DNA of 64,000 nucleotides from Macropodus opercularis (lineage: Eukaryota; Chordata; Actinopteri; Anabantiformes; Osphronemidae), in NCBI GenBank assembly GCA_030770545.1, contig CM061107.1:191001-255000 (forward strand), read 5' to 3'. This document shows, in pieces, positions 23,043 through 36,140 of the stretch. The first letter of the stretch is position 1. Each line of letters starts with the position of its first letter. Position numbers and translations under genes: made by a program. The notes beneath the pieces are model-generated. The model was not told where the DNA came from and searched no databases. It saw nothing but the letters and a program-made list of their open reading frames with translations.

Positions 23043-25429
23043 TCACCAGTAGGGGGCGCTGGTTTCAATGCATCTCCAGCTCCTCCACTCAGAGAAGATC
23101 CCTGCTGACGTTCTGGGACTTCCAAGTGGATCAAAGTCCATGTCTTCCCTTTTCTCTCCTCCACAGACTCTCTGGACTTGTTGCAGTCCAGGAGTATCAG
23201 AGCTCAAGCAGTCACCAGGGTCCGCCACCAGTACGTGATAGTTGCTGCCATCGTTGTTATCCCAGAAGGTCTTGTCCGGAGTCTGGTACTGTATGCAGAA
23301 CTCCACTCTGTTCGGAAGCTCAAGCGTCTCCGGCACCGAGATGGAAAAGGTGAAGGTGTCTGTGTCAGGGCCGCCGTAGACATTGTTCAAGTATTGACAC
23401 TTAACATCCTCGAAAGAGTGCCATGAATCGAAGGTGATCCGGACTGAGACAGACTTCTCAAAACTGATGTTTTGGACCTGAACGGTTCCAGAGAGCAGAT
23501 GCTCCTGGACATAGCACGTCTCCAGACAAACCTGCTGAGCTTTGAGCCGGTTCCTCAGGTTTAGATAGTCTGAAGCTGGTGGATTAAAGTCCAAAACCAG
23601 ACCCGAGCCAGAGTCTGCAGCATCTGGAGGAGACGCACAAAATCATTTTGTTTAAAAATTAACCAAACTGTTAAAAGCAGTCAGGAGAAAAACTTTAAAG
23701 AATTTCTGTGTGTGACAAGCAAGTTTAATTCCTCATTTCAGGGATTAGTTAATAAAGCCTGAACTATGTGTCAGAGGTTACGACCAATTGCAGTGGGCGG
23801 TGTCACAGTACCAGCAGAAGGTTTTAGGATTTTAGGCAGGACTAGTACTGTAGAGAAAAACTTGAACAGTGTAAACCATTAGAGCACGGTTTCAAACAGC
23901 ATTAATTAACAGCGATTATTTCATAATCTCCAGAATATTTACTCTTCGTTAACAGCTCTTTACAAACAAATGAGAATTATGAAAGGAAAAAAAACATTAT
24001 ATTACAAGCATGACTGAAAAAGCTTCTCGAACTGGAATGTTCCTAAAAAATATCTGTTGCTGAATAAGAAGAATAAATTCACTGCATTGAAACTCATCTG
24101 ACAAACTGTTTTTGCTGTAGCCAGTCTCGTCACCTTGGCCGTCTCCTAGGTGTGATCCAGCGGTGGCGGCCTCCATCTCGGTCAGGTGGAACTGCAGCTC
24201 ATTCAGCGGGTCGTCCTCAAACTCGCTGAAGACATGGACCGTGGTGAGGGCCAACCCCTGTGAATCAGCAAACGCCACGCTCTTCTTCGCTGTCCTCGGA
24301 CACAGCGGGACGCCGCCGACATCCGCGGCGGTCTTCGTTGAGTTCATTGACTTTGTTGGGGCCGCGGTTGCCATAGCAACATTACGCCCAGACGAAAGAC
24401 ACGGTCGCAGTGGTTCACGGCGCTGCAGCAGAGAAGCTGATGCTGCTGATGAACAACGGTTGCTAGCGAGGAAGGAGTGTAAAGGGGGGGAGGTGGCCAG
24501 GCAAATCCTCATGGCCACATCCATCGGCATGATGGGAGACGGGCCCCCGTGGCGAAGCTTCAGGACGTGGAGGACGCTGACAACAGACAACAGCTTTTTA
24601 CAGTGAGGGGACTGAACAGCAACATGCGTTTCAGCACCTTGGCTGTGACAACCAGGTGGGTAGGTCTATGGACCTCCTGAATCCACATCACGCCACTGTG
24701 CGGTTCTGAACGGGACACTTGAAATCAACTCTAAACCTCTTATCTGCTGACATGGAAATGAAGTAATGACCGACACCCGGCCATGGAAATATTTATGAGA
24801 AGACCCATTAAGCTAATTACACACTTGAAGCACGGCCTTCACCCAGGTTCCCTGGCAAAACATGGTTAAATCGGAGGGTGATTATAGTGACACTGCTTCA
24901 CAACATTATGAAAGTGAAAATCACTCGTTAGTCAGATCAGAATGAGCTTTATTGCCAGGTACGTTTACACAAACGAGGTTTTTGTGTCAAATTGGCCTCA
25001 ACGAATAATCAAATACTAAGAGAACAGCTTCCGTTCAGAGGATCAGGAGTTTGAGTTAACTGAAACCTGATGAATCAGTTAATTCCATCTTACGTAACTC
25101 TGACCAGATCAGAACTTCTTCACTTTAACCAAGTAACTTCAGACGAGCAGAAAAAAACTGGAACAGAACCAAACTACGAGCGTGAAGTTAAACCAGGTAC
25201 TAAAGCTGCGTTTCATCATTTTTGCTTTTACTTTACTGCAGTTTTTGTTACTTTGAAGAATATGTTGGCTCTGGGCTCAGGTCGGGTCCGTCTGTAGGAA
25301 CCGACCGTTAGAAGCAGCGGAACCTGCAGCGGAACCTGCAGCAGAACCTGCAGCAGCCTCGTTCTCATCGACTGAAAGCTGCTGTTGCGCACTTTAATAA
25401 ATGTCCGTCTCTTACCTGGTGCTGTTCAT
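23043..25429 (-). CDS. ppp1r3c: ppp1r3c-like, protein phosphatase 1 glycogen-targeting subunit (PTG), complete
   Basis: Scaffold that brings PP1 to glycogen so that glycogen synthase is activated and phosphorylase inactivated (family knowledge). Three coding exons: 25416-25429 (ATG plus 11 nt), 24134-24576 and 23043-23623, together 1038 nt (345 aa; human PPP1R3C is 317 aa). The N-terminus MNSTS, then VLHVL and PIMPMDVAMRICLATSPP, parallels human MSCTR and MPVDVAMRLCLAHSPP. The PP1-docking RVxF motif is KSVAF (103-107). The CBM21 domain (about 165-290) has FEKSVSVRITFDSW and the glycogen-site WDNNDGSNY (273-281). The C-terminus GSPRTSAGIFSEWRSW matches the PPP1R3C tail. The ATG exon is separated from exon 2 by about 840 bp. 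Which teleost ohnologue (a/b) is unknown. Confidence 0.93.
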
Positions 25430-25900
25430 TGGAAACTTTCGTTCAGTAAAGTTCGGCACAGTTTCTCCAGGTTCGCCTCCAAACACAGCAACAACCCGGA
25501 CTCAGGTTTTAACGTCTTTTTAAATGTTCTTCTGTCAACTTTCAGCCTTTTTAGGCAGGAAAAGCTGCCGTCTGTCCGCGCGCTCCGGCACGCCCCCTAA
25601 GAAGAAGACAGAAAGACAGCCAATCAACACTCGGCCGCTCAGTCTCTCGGCCAATGACTACTCTGACGCGCAAAGTGCAACTCTCTCAGCCAACCACAGA
25701 GAAACTGGACAGATACGAGAGGCTTAATCGTGACGCAAGCGATGGGCGGGGCCTGCTGCCGAAAGCCCGGCCAGCTGCAGCGTCTCTGCTCAGTTTGCGC
25801 CGCGGGACGGAACCGGCGGCTGCAGAGTCTGTGATGGCTTCACGTTCACCTGGAAACATGTTTGCTGTTGTAGCAAGCGAATGTCCCCGCGGTGGGACCG
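25430..25900 (-). promoter_or_regulatory. ppp1r3c 5' flank: GC-rich region with CCAAT and GC boxes
   Basis: GC-rich flank upstream of the minus-strand ATG exon. CCAAT boxes occur at 25620 (CAGCCAATCAAC) and 25651 (GGCCAATGAC), with a related CAGCCAACC near 25690. A GC box GGGCGGGGC lies near 25744. Three reiterated CCAAT-type sites 30-40 bp apart suggest an NF-Y promoter. The exact start of transcription is unknown. A short plus-strand ATG frame near 25834 stops after 26 codons and is not a gene. Confidence 0.5.
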
Positions 25901-27430
25901 GTGAAGAATGATCTGATCTTACTGAAGAAAACAAGACTTGACGGTGCTTGGGCCAGAAACCTAACAGATAACCAGGTCGTGTTAACTGTGTAAACCACAA
26001 ACTGGGGACCAGGTGAAATGACAAACAATTAATTAACTACCAGTGCAATATTCTCGCTTCTTTTAATTCAATTCATTTTTATTTATCACCCTGAGCATCA
26101 CTGGGCGGCAGTGGAGAGTGAAAACCAGGTTCAGGGCGTCCGTCTGCCTTGACCGGATGGATAACCAGCCACTTGCAGCAGGACCAGAACCACAAACCCT
26201 CTAAACACTTGGCTCATGTTTCAGATGCTCCTGAGAGCAATGATGGCCCAGTCCTTCAGTTAATGAGGATGAAAAAGTGTTTAATAGCTGTTCGGATTAA
26301 TAAAACCTACAGAAAACCGCTGTGGTCTGCTCCAACAGGAAATGTGCACAGAAACATCGTCAAGAAAAACACACAAGTGCTAACTGAAGTTGTGCAAATC
26401 AAAGTAATACTGTCAAACGCTGTGAGTAGGCTCACACTGTACCGTGGAATAAAAACCAGCAGGACCAACAGAACCTGCAGCACTAACCTAGAACAAAACC
26501 TCATCCTGCGTCAAATGGCAATAGACTGACCACAGCGCGTCGCCACCTCCTGGCAACTAGAGCCCTTAAAAGGGTAAAGACCATCTCATGTGCTGCTCAC
26601 GTTTCTTCTGGATTCAAACGCCTCAAACTGAAGCTATATAAGTGCTTGTAATAAGTTTAAAGTTTGCTTTTGTGGCAAGTTCTTATTCGTTTTATGGAAA
26701 GTCTCTCTCTATATATAATGAAATAGTGAACAGCACATTTTTCACAGATGGGTTTGGATCTTACACCTCAATCACAAAGAATCGTTTTAAAAATGTGTCA
26801 ACAACCTCAGGGTTTAAAAGGCCAATTTATAATTTTATCAACGTAACGTAAGAAGTCGTTACAGAATATTTTCCATCTTAAATTTTCTGGACTTTTCATA
26901 GACTCAGTTTAATGTTTGAGTCTGAATGAAGCAGCTTTTGAGACTGACACACCGACATGACGCAGTTTGTTCAGTTCACGTTATATGGCTTCAAAAAGTG
27001 CAAACAGCCTGACCCTGATTCCCATCAACTGTGGAGGAACCAGCAGCATCTTCTTCATACAAACACGTCCTTGTACGAACACTTCACAATCAGAATAAAT
27101 ATCTGATTTGGATTTTTTGGCACCGACTGAAGCTCAAGGCTTCAAACTAACAAACCTCTGACACAGGGTTCGGTTCTGCAGCCCTGGCACAGATTTAGAG
27201 CTAAACTAGTTCAGACATTCCTCCAAACAGTGAAACAGGACACGCCGTCTGAGTTAAATCTGAAGTCACATATGGCCTTTTTGTAAAGATTTCTTTGGTT
27301 GCATGTCTGTGAAATGTCAGCTTATGAGAAAACATTGTCACAATCTATCAACTACGTTTCAGTTTGTATCTGTGTCAGACTCTTCTCCTTGGCTTTAAAC
27401 TTCTTAAACTCTGCAGGACGTCACGGTCGG
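25901..27430. other. Intergenic region between ppp1r3c promoter and syde1 3' end
   Basis: A/T-rich sequence containing the minus-strand 3' UTR of syde1 at its right side. AATAAA in minus orientation occurs near 26084. I see no coding exon, repeat family or RNA gene. Confidence 0.45.
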
Positions 27431-30400
27431 CTACAGGCAGATGTTGATCTGTTTGGCGAGCTCTCGGTCCAGGTCGTGGATCAGAGAGTCAAAATCCTTC
27501 AGGCTGAGTCGACAGTTAAAAGGGGCATCAAAGTCCATGAAGTCATCCATGTACAGATCTCCTGCTTCACCTGAGGACCACACCTTCTTCTCCTCCTCCT
27601 CATCGCAGCTGCCTGAAACAGCAATGGGGAAATCTCAGCTCGGCAGCTGGATGAAAGCTGGTGTCAGCACAACTCGTACGTCTTTACCTGCATCACTTCC
27701 AGCCACCTCGTCGTAGTCCGCCTCCTGTCCAGACACAAGGTCTTGTCCGCAGATGCTCCAGTCCCCAGCGTACCGGTTGATCGGTGGTGGACTCTCGAGC
27801 CGGGCTACACCGCCTCGACCCCGACGTGACACTACCACCTCCTCCTCAGGGTCCTGGGCCAGAGCCGGGTTCTGGGGGTAGAGGGTGGGGGAGGGCGGAG
27901 GGGACACGTTGATGTTGTCCTCTGCTGGAACTCGATGGGTTGGCACTGAAGAAGATGACACAAATAGTATTGAAAGGTGAAAGGTAAAGTGGTTTCCATA
28001 GCAACAGTACCTCCCCTCACCTGGCCACAACTGCAGCAGGTAGTGCAGCACCTCAATGTGTCGTTTGAAATCCACCGCACTCATGTCTTCACTGCCTTTT
28101 CCTCCGCCCCTCCAGGCCTCCTGCGTCGGAGTGAGGAGCACGGGGCCGAAGCAGACGGCGAGGTTCTGGTGCGTCATCCTGTTCGACGAGCTGAAGGACG
28201 CCACCAGGCTGAGGTGGTCCAGTAGGAGCGACAGGGTGGTCTACGGAGAGAACGGTAAATTATTGTTCCTGCCACCCGGTGTCACTAGAACCCTCCCTTA
28301 CCTTAAACCAAACAAACCATCTGGTTTTCACGCTGTAGGCTAGTTCTGCAGTCGTAGTATTTGGTCTTACTCGCTCTGGGGGTGGCAGACAGTCCAGCAG
28401 CGCCACAGTGCTCCGGGCCAGCTGTGGGTCAGGGGTTGCAGGAGGAGGTTGCAGGGTCATGGCCTCCATGACCACATGGTACAGAGTCTTGGTGATGAGT
28501 GGAGAGGGGAGCTCCCGCAGGTAGTCCTTCAGGATACCTGAACGCACCGCAACAAACAGCAACATCCACATCAGGTGCAGACCTTTCAAAGCCTATCCCA
28601 CAACCCACCAGACTCCAGGTGTGAGCAGATGGGAGGAGGTTTGAGTTCTGGAGCGCAGGACGGACGCACAGAACCGAACCGAACGGTGCGTTGGTAAATG
28701 TCGTTCATTCTAATGAACTGTTGTTAAGTATAGGCCCAGGTCCTGAGTCCTGAGCTGGATGTGAGTTAGTGACCTGTAATGACGTTGATGTCGGGGTAGA
28801 GGTCCTCGCTGAGGCAGACCGCTGCGCTGTTCCTCTCGAACCAATCACGGAGCTCCTTCTTCACGGCAGCAGAACCACACAGTCGGTACAGACCCACCAC
28901 CTGACGCACACGGACAGTAGTCAGACGGTCCCAGAGTCTGGGAGGCAGCTGTGACCTCAGATCTCTGGAGCCACTCATTGTTTCTACAGGAAAAAGGAGG
29001 ACGAACCAAAGCAGTAGCTAAAATCAGAAGCACACCTTGAGCCCTCGTCGTTCTATTTGTGCCACAGATTTCTGGATGAGCAGAGGGACTGGGGCTGCAC
29101 ATCCTTCCCTCTCCACCAGGTGGTGTAGTTCAACACCAAACACATTTGAAGGCGCTGATGTGTCACTGGGCTGTGGACAGAAACATCACACTCCTACTGT
29201 AACCGGTGCTGGCAGGTGCCCAGTCCTGTAGTCGGGTTCAGTACTGAGGTACCGAGGTTTTTCATTACGTTACCTGAATGTTCCAGGACTAGAACCACCT
29301 TTGACTGTAACATTAACTGAAATACTTTTAATAATGCTGCAGTTTATTTGATTTGGCACAAGCCAGTGAAAACGCTGGGAGCTGCGTGTTGCCTCAGTGT
29401 ATTCAGTGTGTACCTGCGTGTCCCATTTCTCCTGCAGAGACAGTTTGACGTAGAGGAGGCCTCTGGGCTCCAGCTTCACACAGAGCTGCTGGCTGCGACT
29501 CCCTGAAACACACGCGTCTAAATATCTGCCATCTGCCGCAGAATTAGGTGTGAAGATATAAACTGCGCATTATACCGTAACCAACCTTTAAAAAGCGGAG
29601 GAATGGCGACTCCACCCAGACAACACACTCTGTTCCTGGTTGGACCAGTCTCACTCTGATCCGACCCTGGTTTTGACCCCGTCGTCTGAAGACTGGCTGC
29701 GGAGACAAAAATAGCAGGAAGACCTAGAAAATCATTACTCAGAAGATTTTAGCCTTTGACAGCATTCAGACTGGATTTGCCATCAAAGCTACTGCAGAGC
29801 AGCAGCCTGTTTCAGCTGGACTTTAGTGGGAATGGAAACCGAAGGACATGCTGTTTAAGAGACTTAACCTCTGTGGGAATATTATTTTCGGCTCCTCTGT
29901 TTCACCAGCATCAACCGGTCGAACCGAAGGATTTGAGTGTTACAGTCTAAACGATAACATAAAGCCTGAATCGGGCTGATTGAGCAGTAGAATATGAAAG
30001 TGACGACACTGACGTAAGGCAACCTTGAGTCATCAATGAGCATCAATGACCTGGTGTTAGCACTACCACGCGGAGCTGCTGCGCTCTCTCCAGCTCCAGG
30101 TGGAAGGTGTGGTTCAGCGACAGGGCCGAGCCTCTTAGGGTCAGCAGGGCGGTCCTTGCTCTCGTGGCTCCGTCAATCTGAATCGCCAAGAAGATCTCCT
30201 TCGTTCCCTCTGACCTGCAAGGAAACGTTTAAAAGTGAGGCGAACCTCCCCTGACGTCCACCAGAGGCTCTGGTGTCAGCGCTGATGTGTTCTTACCGGT
30301 TGACCTTCATCTCCTCTAAGCCCAGCAGGTGGATGGTGAGTAAGCCCGTCACCCGCTGGCTGCATCGAGGAGGGTCGCAACCTACATACAGCTGGAAGGA

Positions 30401-33400
30401 ACCAAAGTCGTATGCTGTGTCCTGGGAGCTGGCAGGTTGAGGGACCTGTTGACGTGGCAGAAGCTCAGGGGAGTCTCCATCACTAAGATAACCTGAAAAA
30501 AAGAGGCTCACCTTCACATTCTTCTACAGGAATACAGGACGTAGATAAGAATGATCTACCATAGAGCAGTAACTGTCCTGATTACCCCCTTTACTGGCAG
30601 ATCGTCCTCGGGACGATTGTCGCAGGGGTCGGGCTGGGGCAGAGCTGTCCAGATGATATCTGCTGATCACGTTCTGGTCGGACAGCGCCGACGATGCTGC
30701 TGCTGCGTTTTTAGCGATGGACTCGTCGCCTCCACCTCTGCTGTCGCTTCCCTGTCGATGAGCTCGAGAGGACGAGCGAAGGCTAAGTTTACGTCGCAGC
30801 TCTGGAAGTTTTTTCATCTTTAGGGAGAGTTTTCTCACAGTACCAGGAGACCTGAGCCTGTCCATCACACTGCCAGTTCCCGCCCATTTCTTTTGGGAGG
30901 TAGGGCTGGAGTCGGAGAGGAGGGGATCTGAGGATGATAGAACGACGTGACCAACCTCTGGGGGGTTAGGAGTAATTAAACAGTTCAACAGACGGAGCAG
31001 AGGAAGTTAGAACTCACCTGTGTTTTCTGCTGTGATGTCATCAATATCGCGAGTGAGACTTGGATTGGTTTCCTCCTGTGGATTGTTACTGCTGTGACCT
31101 TTGGATGACCCGACCCTCAGAACCCTTAGTTCTGTTCTGGACTCTTCTGGCTCCGCTGTCTTTGTCACGCCTTGCTCTGTGTCTTCCCTTCTCCTCCATA
31201 TCACCTCCTCCCTGCACGGACCTGAATCCTCCTCCTCTGGGATTGGGTTGTACCAGATGTTGCTGCCACTCTGCTCCTGTGCACCACCAACCTCATCTGC
31301 AGCCTGAGACTTTCCTGAAGACAGCACCCAGGCTCGGCTGTTGCGATCCAGGCTCTGCAGGTAGGCGCGCTGCCCGGACAGCTTGGTGTGCATCGGTGGG
31401 CTGGAGACGTCGGTGCAGCCCCCTGGTGACTGGGAGGATTCCTGCTGTACTGTCATGGAACCGACAGGAACGCATGGGTTGCTGCTCATATCCCAGGCCA
31501 GACGGTTGCACATCCTGTCTTCACACTGCGCTGTCTGATAAAAATATAAAGGGGCGTCAAACAAGAAGAGGTCACACCACAGGGAAACGTGCACGACCCT
31601 CCTGTACCTTGTCCGGTGTTAGCCTCCGACTCCAGGCCTCCTGCCCAGGTGCATGGTGGGATACACTTAAAAGCTGCTCCTTGTCAGACATTGTCGGGGT
31701 GGAACTCAGGGGCAGGTAGGGGGGTGGAACCATAGAACCCTGCCGGGCCCACTGCTGTTTCTTAGCAACTGTAATGTGGTTGCATGGGGGCGAGGGAGGA
31801 CCGACATCGGTTGCGGTGGTTGTCGTCGTTGATGATGATGATGAAGACTGAACGACTGTGTCCGGCTTCACTGGAACATCTGGTGAACACACACACATGA
31901 AACGTTTTTATTCTGCAGAAAACCAATAAAATGGCTCTGGCGGCTTGTTTGTATTGGTATCAAGCCGACTCATGAATCAATGCGATAAACATCATAGAAA
32001 CCAATCAAACCACCTGGATCTAGGTCACACTGATAAATAAAAACCCAGAGCTGATCAGGAAGCTGAAAGGGTAAAGTTCAGTCTGGGTCCGAACCAGACG
32101 TTCAGTTAGTGAATGGATTGTGTTAATGACTGTCGTCTGACTGAGCTGATGAATCCAGCCTCTGTCTGTGTTACATAAGTTGTTCCATTAAAAACACACC
32201 ATCGTCATCATTTCTACACAAAAACTAAACTATCAGGTTAAAACCCTCTAAAGACATAAACCGTCAGAGAACTTCTTAACATTATTTGGGACACATGAAA
32301 CCTTTTCAAGGACCTCAAGGATCTCAAGGTTTTAAGGACTCACTTCAAGCAGGTTGGGCTCAGAAGGCTGCGCTTTAACCACGGAGCCGCTTTCTCTATG
32401 GCCCTGGGAAACGCAAGCAAGTATCCAAACCTGCAACCAATGCAACCAATGCAATGACAAGCAGAAACCTAGCAGCCAGTGAAACTGAACTTTATCACAG
32501 ACACTCGAACCAACAGGAAGAGAGTCTCTCAGGAGGGAGGCCTGCACTTCCTGTCATCTGAACAAAGCCTGTTAGATAATAACAGTCCATCTGGTTCTGA
32601 TTTAAGCAGCCTGAGAAAGGATCAGTGAGAAAACAGGAGGAGGGCGAACAGCTGTGAGTGTGCAGATGTCAATGAAGCCTGTGTTTAGGCCTAAACACAC
32701 TGCTGCCTATTCACTATTCATTAGTCTTAAAATACACAAACACACAAAGGCTGCAGTGAGCAACACACACGCACACACACAGAGGAAAACCCACAACGTG
32801 AGCTGTTCTACGTCGGTGCCAGCGACGGTTTGGTTCTGCTCTGCAGACGACAGATTCTTTCACCTGTGGACGCAGCTCATCAACAGTAACTGCAGTATTT
32901 GATTATGGTTTGATTATGGTTGCACTTCTGCCCAGTTTCTCTAATCTGAAAAGCAGCTGTTTTCCTATTATTATTTCTCATGTAGACTGATCCAGGCTTA
33001 AAATCGTCCTTCGTAACAGACGCAGAAGTGAGTCAACAGAAATCGGTCGATCTGCAGTTAATGCCATCTGTAGCAATTGTAACCATTTTACATCCAGAAT
33101 AAACAGGAAGTAAACACTCTCAGCTCTAATGACAGGAAGTTGGTAACTGAACCACGTGTAGATGAGGAGATTAGAGACAGGACTCAGTGGTCAGTCAAGT
33201 CAAAGATGACGCAGTGAAGGACTGAACCTTTCAGCATAAAACCAAGATGAGGCATGAACCCAGAGACCGTGTCCTTCCTGATCTGTGGCTCTGGAGGAAT
33301 GTGGTTATACGTTGAGAAGCTCTAGCCTGGATGCTACACGCTGCCTCTTATGAAGCAACATACGAACACAGAAGAACCTACAGAACGACCGTAGGTCCAC

Positions 33401-35083
33401 CAACATGTGGTGACGCTGAGAACTGAAACCGCTGACATCACAGGTGACATCATGCTACTGCAGCAGGACACCAACGGTAGTTTTCTGTCTGTTTGCCATG
33501 AACTGAGACAAACGCTGCAGAGTCTAACTCAGCATTTTATTCCTGATCCAGAACAGACTAAAATAGACCAGGGTCTGATCTGTCAGCTCTTTAAACAGGT
33601 CCAGACATGATGGATCCTAAACTGTGGTGCACAACAGAAAACTTTATTTCTGAGGGAACAAAACCTTTCCAACCTCTGAATCAGGGAAATGGCCTCTGGT
33701 TCCGTTCAGTCATTGGACAACCACCGGTCATATGAGAGCCTGGACCATCTCTGATCCACCAAGAAATGACACCCTTTGAATACCTTCCATGGACCCTAGT
33801 TCTGTTAGTGCTGAATGTCGCAGGTCTGAGTCCTCCACAGTCAGAGGTCACGTTATGTAAGACACACTTTACTAAATACGACGCTCAGATAAGCCTCTGC
33901 CTTCGCTGTGGGAAATGTAAACACAGATCTGGCTCCAGGCTTCTGGAACCACAGCATAAACTGGCTCGTAGCCACGAGACCTGCTGCTGAAGCCACATCC
34001 AAACTGTTACAGTGGAAAATCTCCAAACTGGGACGTGGGGTCAAAGGTGATACCTGATACAGAAGCAGCAACTCAGGCTGGGTTCAAATGTTCCTCTGGC
34101 TAAATTCTCATTTCATCAGCGTTTGTAACTTCCACTCCACACAATGACTTGTCACCACCAGGCATCGGGCTGATTTTAGCCATGAAGTACAATCAGCGGC
34201 TCAGAGTTTGAGGTTTCTGCAGCTCATTACTGCCGTGGTTGACGCTGGGTGACTCCCCACACGACCTGAGTGGCTGGTTTTAATACTGCTGGTCTCAACA
34301 ATGGCCTGAACCTTCCAAACATCTGCAGCTCGGGTCACATTTCTCAGTTTTTGTCAACACTGGGTCTCCACCATCTTGTCACGGAACAAACCGAACCGAG
34401 ACCAACCGACGGTCGGTTCAAACGCGTAGAGCATCAGGCCTTCACAGTTTCGAGGGTCGGACAGTTACGATGACTTTAATACCCAAAAACTGGCCTGACA
34501 CGTCCGGCCTCTAGCGTCACTTACACATCACGCGACACTTCTCCAACCAAATCTGGAAATGATGCGTTTTACTCAGATGTCAACAGTGATCACAGATCTA
34601 AACACAACAATGAACAATTTTCACTATCAAAAGACAGAGACTGAGAAATCTGTTGCATTAAATTCTGGCTTTGGGTTCGCTCAAGGACACTTGATAGATT
34701 TATGTGGAGTCCTTTACATACGCGTATGACTCTGAAGCGTGATGTCGGCTCTGTCTTCTCCTTGTCGTTTAAGTGTCTACATTCTCATTCACATACGTAT
34801 GCTAGGAAAGGTCGTAGTTTAGAAATGAACCGCAGGCGAGTGAAGGTGATGGGTTCTGCATGGAAAGTGCTTTTTTGGGAGGATGAGACTGTGCGAGAGA
34901 GTTTGCTAAACAGGATGTTGGACATCATCCGTCCTCTGCTCTGCGTCTAAACCGGACCCTGGTGGGATGTGAAATAACGTGTGCAGCAGTTCCCTCACCG
35001 CTCGTTTTGGGGTCCGTCTTCCTCCTGGTTCTGTCTTTGCCTCTTAGCCTGGAGAGAGTCCTCTTTAGCAGGGGCTCGGCCAT
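27431..35083 (-). CDS. syde1: syde1, synapse defective Rho GTPase-activating protein, complete
   Basis: RhoGAP with a C2 domain that regulates presynaptic development and actin (family knowledge: SYD-1/SYDE). Fourteen exons: 34999-35083, 31608-31879, 31018-31534, 30586-30957, 30297-30492, 30051-30214, 29586-29696, 29414-29502, 29036-29170, 28774-28900, 28371-28537, 28021-28240, 27688-27945, 27431-27612. They total 2895 nt, 964 aa (human SYDE1 is 735 aa). It starts MAEPLLKRTLSRLRGKD. Low-complexity N-terminal half keeps AYLQSLDRNSRAWVLSSGK, IWYNPIPEE, KLSLKMKKLPELRRKLSLR, VISRYHLDSS and GYLSDGDSPE. A C2-like region (about 480-610) includes LNHTFHLELE and EPRGLLYVKLSLQEKW. RhoGAP (about 620-820) has R653 in GLYRLCG and KDYLRELPSPLI. 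It ends FDSLIHDLDRELAKQINICL, the family C-terminus. Extra length lies mainly in exons 2-4. Confidence 0.95.
31880..34998 (-). other. syde1 intron 1
   Basis: 3.1 kb intron between the 85-nt first exon and exon 2. A short CA-rich stretch sits near 32764-32782, and a GGTTC-type repeat scrap (CTCAAGGACACTTG) near 34680. No exon or conserved-looking block stands out. Confidence 0.6.
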
Positions 35084-35360
35084 GGTGGACCCCCTCCTTT
35101 TCTCCCCTGCTCCTCAGAGGTCCTGGCGAGGGAGCAGAGACGGGAGTCCAGGAGTCAACGCAGCGTCTCCTTCATGTTTCAGACTCGGCCGTAACTCGAC
35201 TGTCTCTCAGAGTTGCAGAACAGGAAATGAATTCCACGCATTCTTTCCCAAACTCCCCCTTCTCCTCCTCCTCTTTTTCCTCCTCCCACTCTCCTCCCTC
35301 TGTAGGGAAAGAAGCAGACAAGGACAGAGGATTCATGGGAAATGTAGTTTTTTAATGAAA
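35084..35360 (-). promoter_or_regulatory. syde1 5' UTR and promoter region with ACTACA...CCC motif
   Basis: Directly upstream of the syde1 ATG (35083). The minus strand reads ACTACATTTCCCA (35348-35336), which fits ACTAYRNNNCCCR, the ZNF143/THAP11-associated promoter element. It lies about 255 bp upstream of the start codon, a typical position. Assignment to syde1 is by proximity. Confidence 0.5.
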
Positions 35361-36084
35361 GCGTCCGATGTCTAGGGACAACAGGGTGGAAACCAAAAGT
35401 CAGCTAAGCTAAAGTATTGTTCATCGCAACGATTAACAAAGAAAGTTACTCTGAAGGAAAACACACATCGTGTTTAAAGCATTAAGCAGCTTAACGATTG
35501 ACTCTCTGCTCTCATTACATATCAATTCTTTAACACAACATGTTTTACTGCTGGATAAAACTAAACCTTAGTGTGAGAAAGAACTGGATCAGATTCACGT
35601 TTAGTGGAAACGTGAAGGAACTTTGTGCAACTAAGATCTGGAACAATCACACAAAACATGAGGTTCGTGCATGAGTCCGCAGATTATTTGGAGGACAGTT
35701 ACCTGCATTATTTAATTAGTTGTGTTACAGTCTGTGTCCAGCAGGTGGAGACAACAGCCAGGAAACTGTCTAACCCCGACTGATCCAGCTGTGCACAGTC
35801 AAAGACACACTACAAATCTGATTTCATGTCCAAACATAAAGGGAAACACTGAGGAACTTTTTGTGTGTTATTATTTTAGTACATTCTATCGTGTGTGTTA
35901 CATGTTTTCCCTTTGTTGCCTTGTTCGTTTGCTTTTGTTTTATGGATAAATGGTCTAATTGATGTCTAATAATGTACTGTAGTTTTTTAGACATTGTCAG
36001 GGACAGAAGACTGAAATCGTTTGTGTAAAAAGTCTCTAAATCAAGTTTGAGCTTTGACCCATCACGCACTGAGCGACGCACCTC

Positions 36085-36140
36085 AGCTGGGTTTGAACCC
36101 ACGGCTCCACGTTGACGTCCGTCCCCACTGGACCATCTTC
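36085..36140 (-). repeat. tRNA-like SINE fragment (box A and box B)
   Basis: On the minus strand TGGTCCAGTGG (36135-36125) fits the Pol III box A consensus exactly, and GGTTCAAACCC (36099-36089) fits box B with one mismatch. Their spacing (36 nt start to start) is shorter than in a normal tRNA (about 44), and no complete cloverleaf forms. A decayed tRNA-derived SINE head is more likely than a tRNA gene. Confidence 0.4.

Noticed and set aside
24367..24380. Consensus X-box GTTGCCATAGCAAC
   Set aside because: It lies inside the ppp1r3c coding exon and is explained by the codons for NVAMATA; probably not regulatory.
25834..25911. Plus-strand ATG frame after a GC-rich stretch, possible bidirectional-promoter gene
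   Set aside because: It stops after 26 codons and no in-phase downstream exon was found.
31060..31719. 219-codon plus-strand open frame, the longest in the window
   Set aside because: It lies antisense to syde1 exons 2-3, whose coding identity and splice phases are clear. It is a shadow frame.
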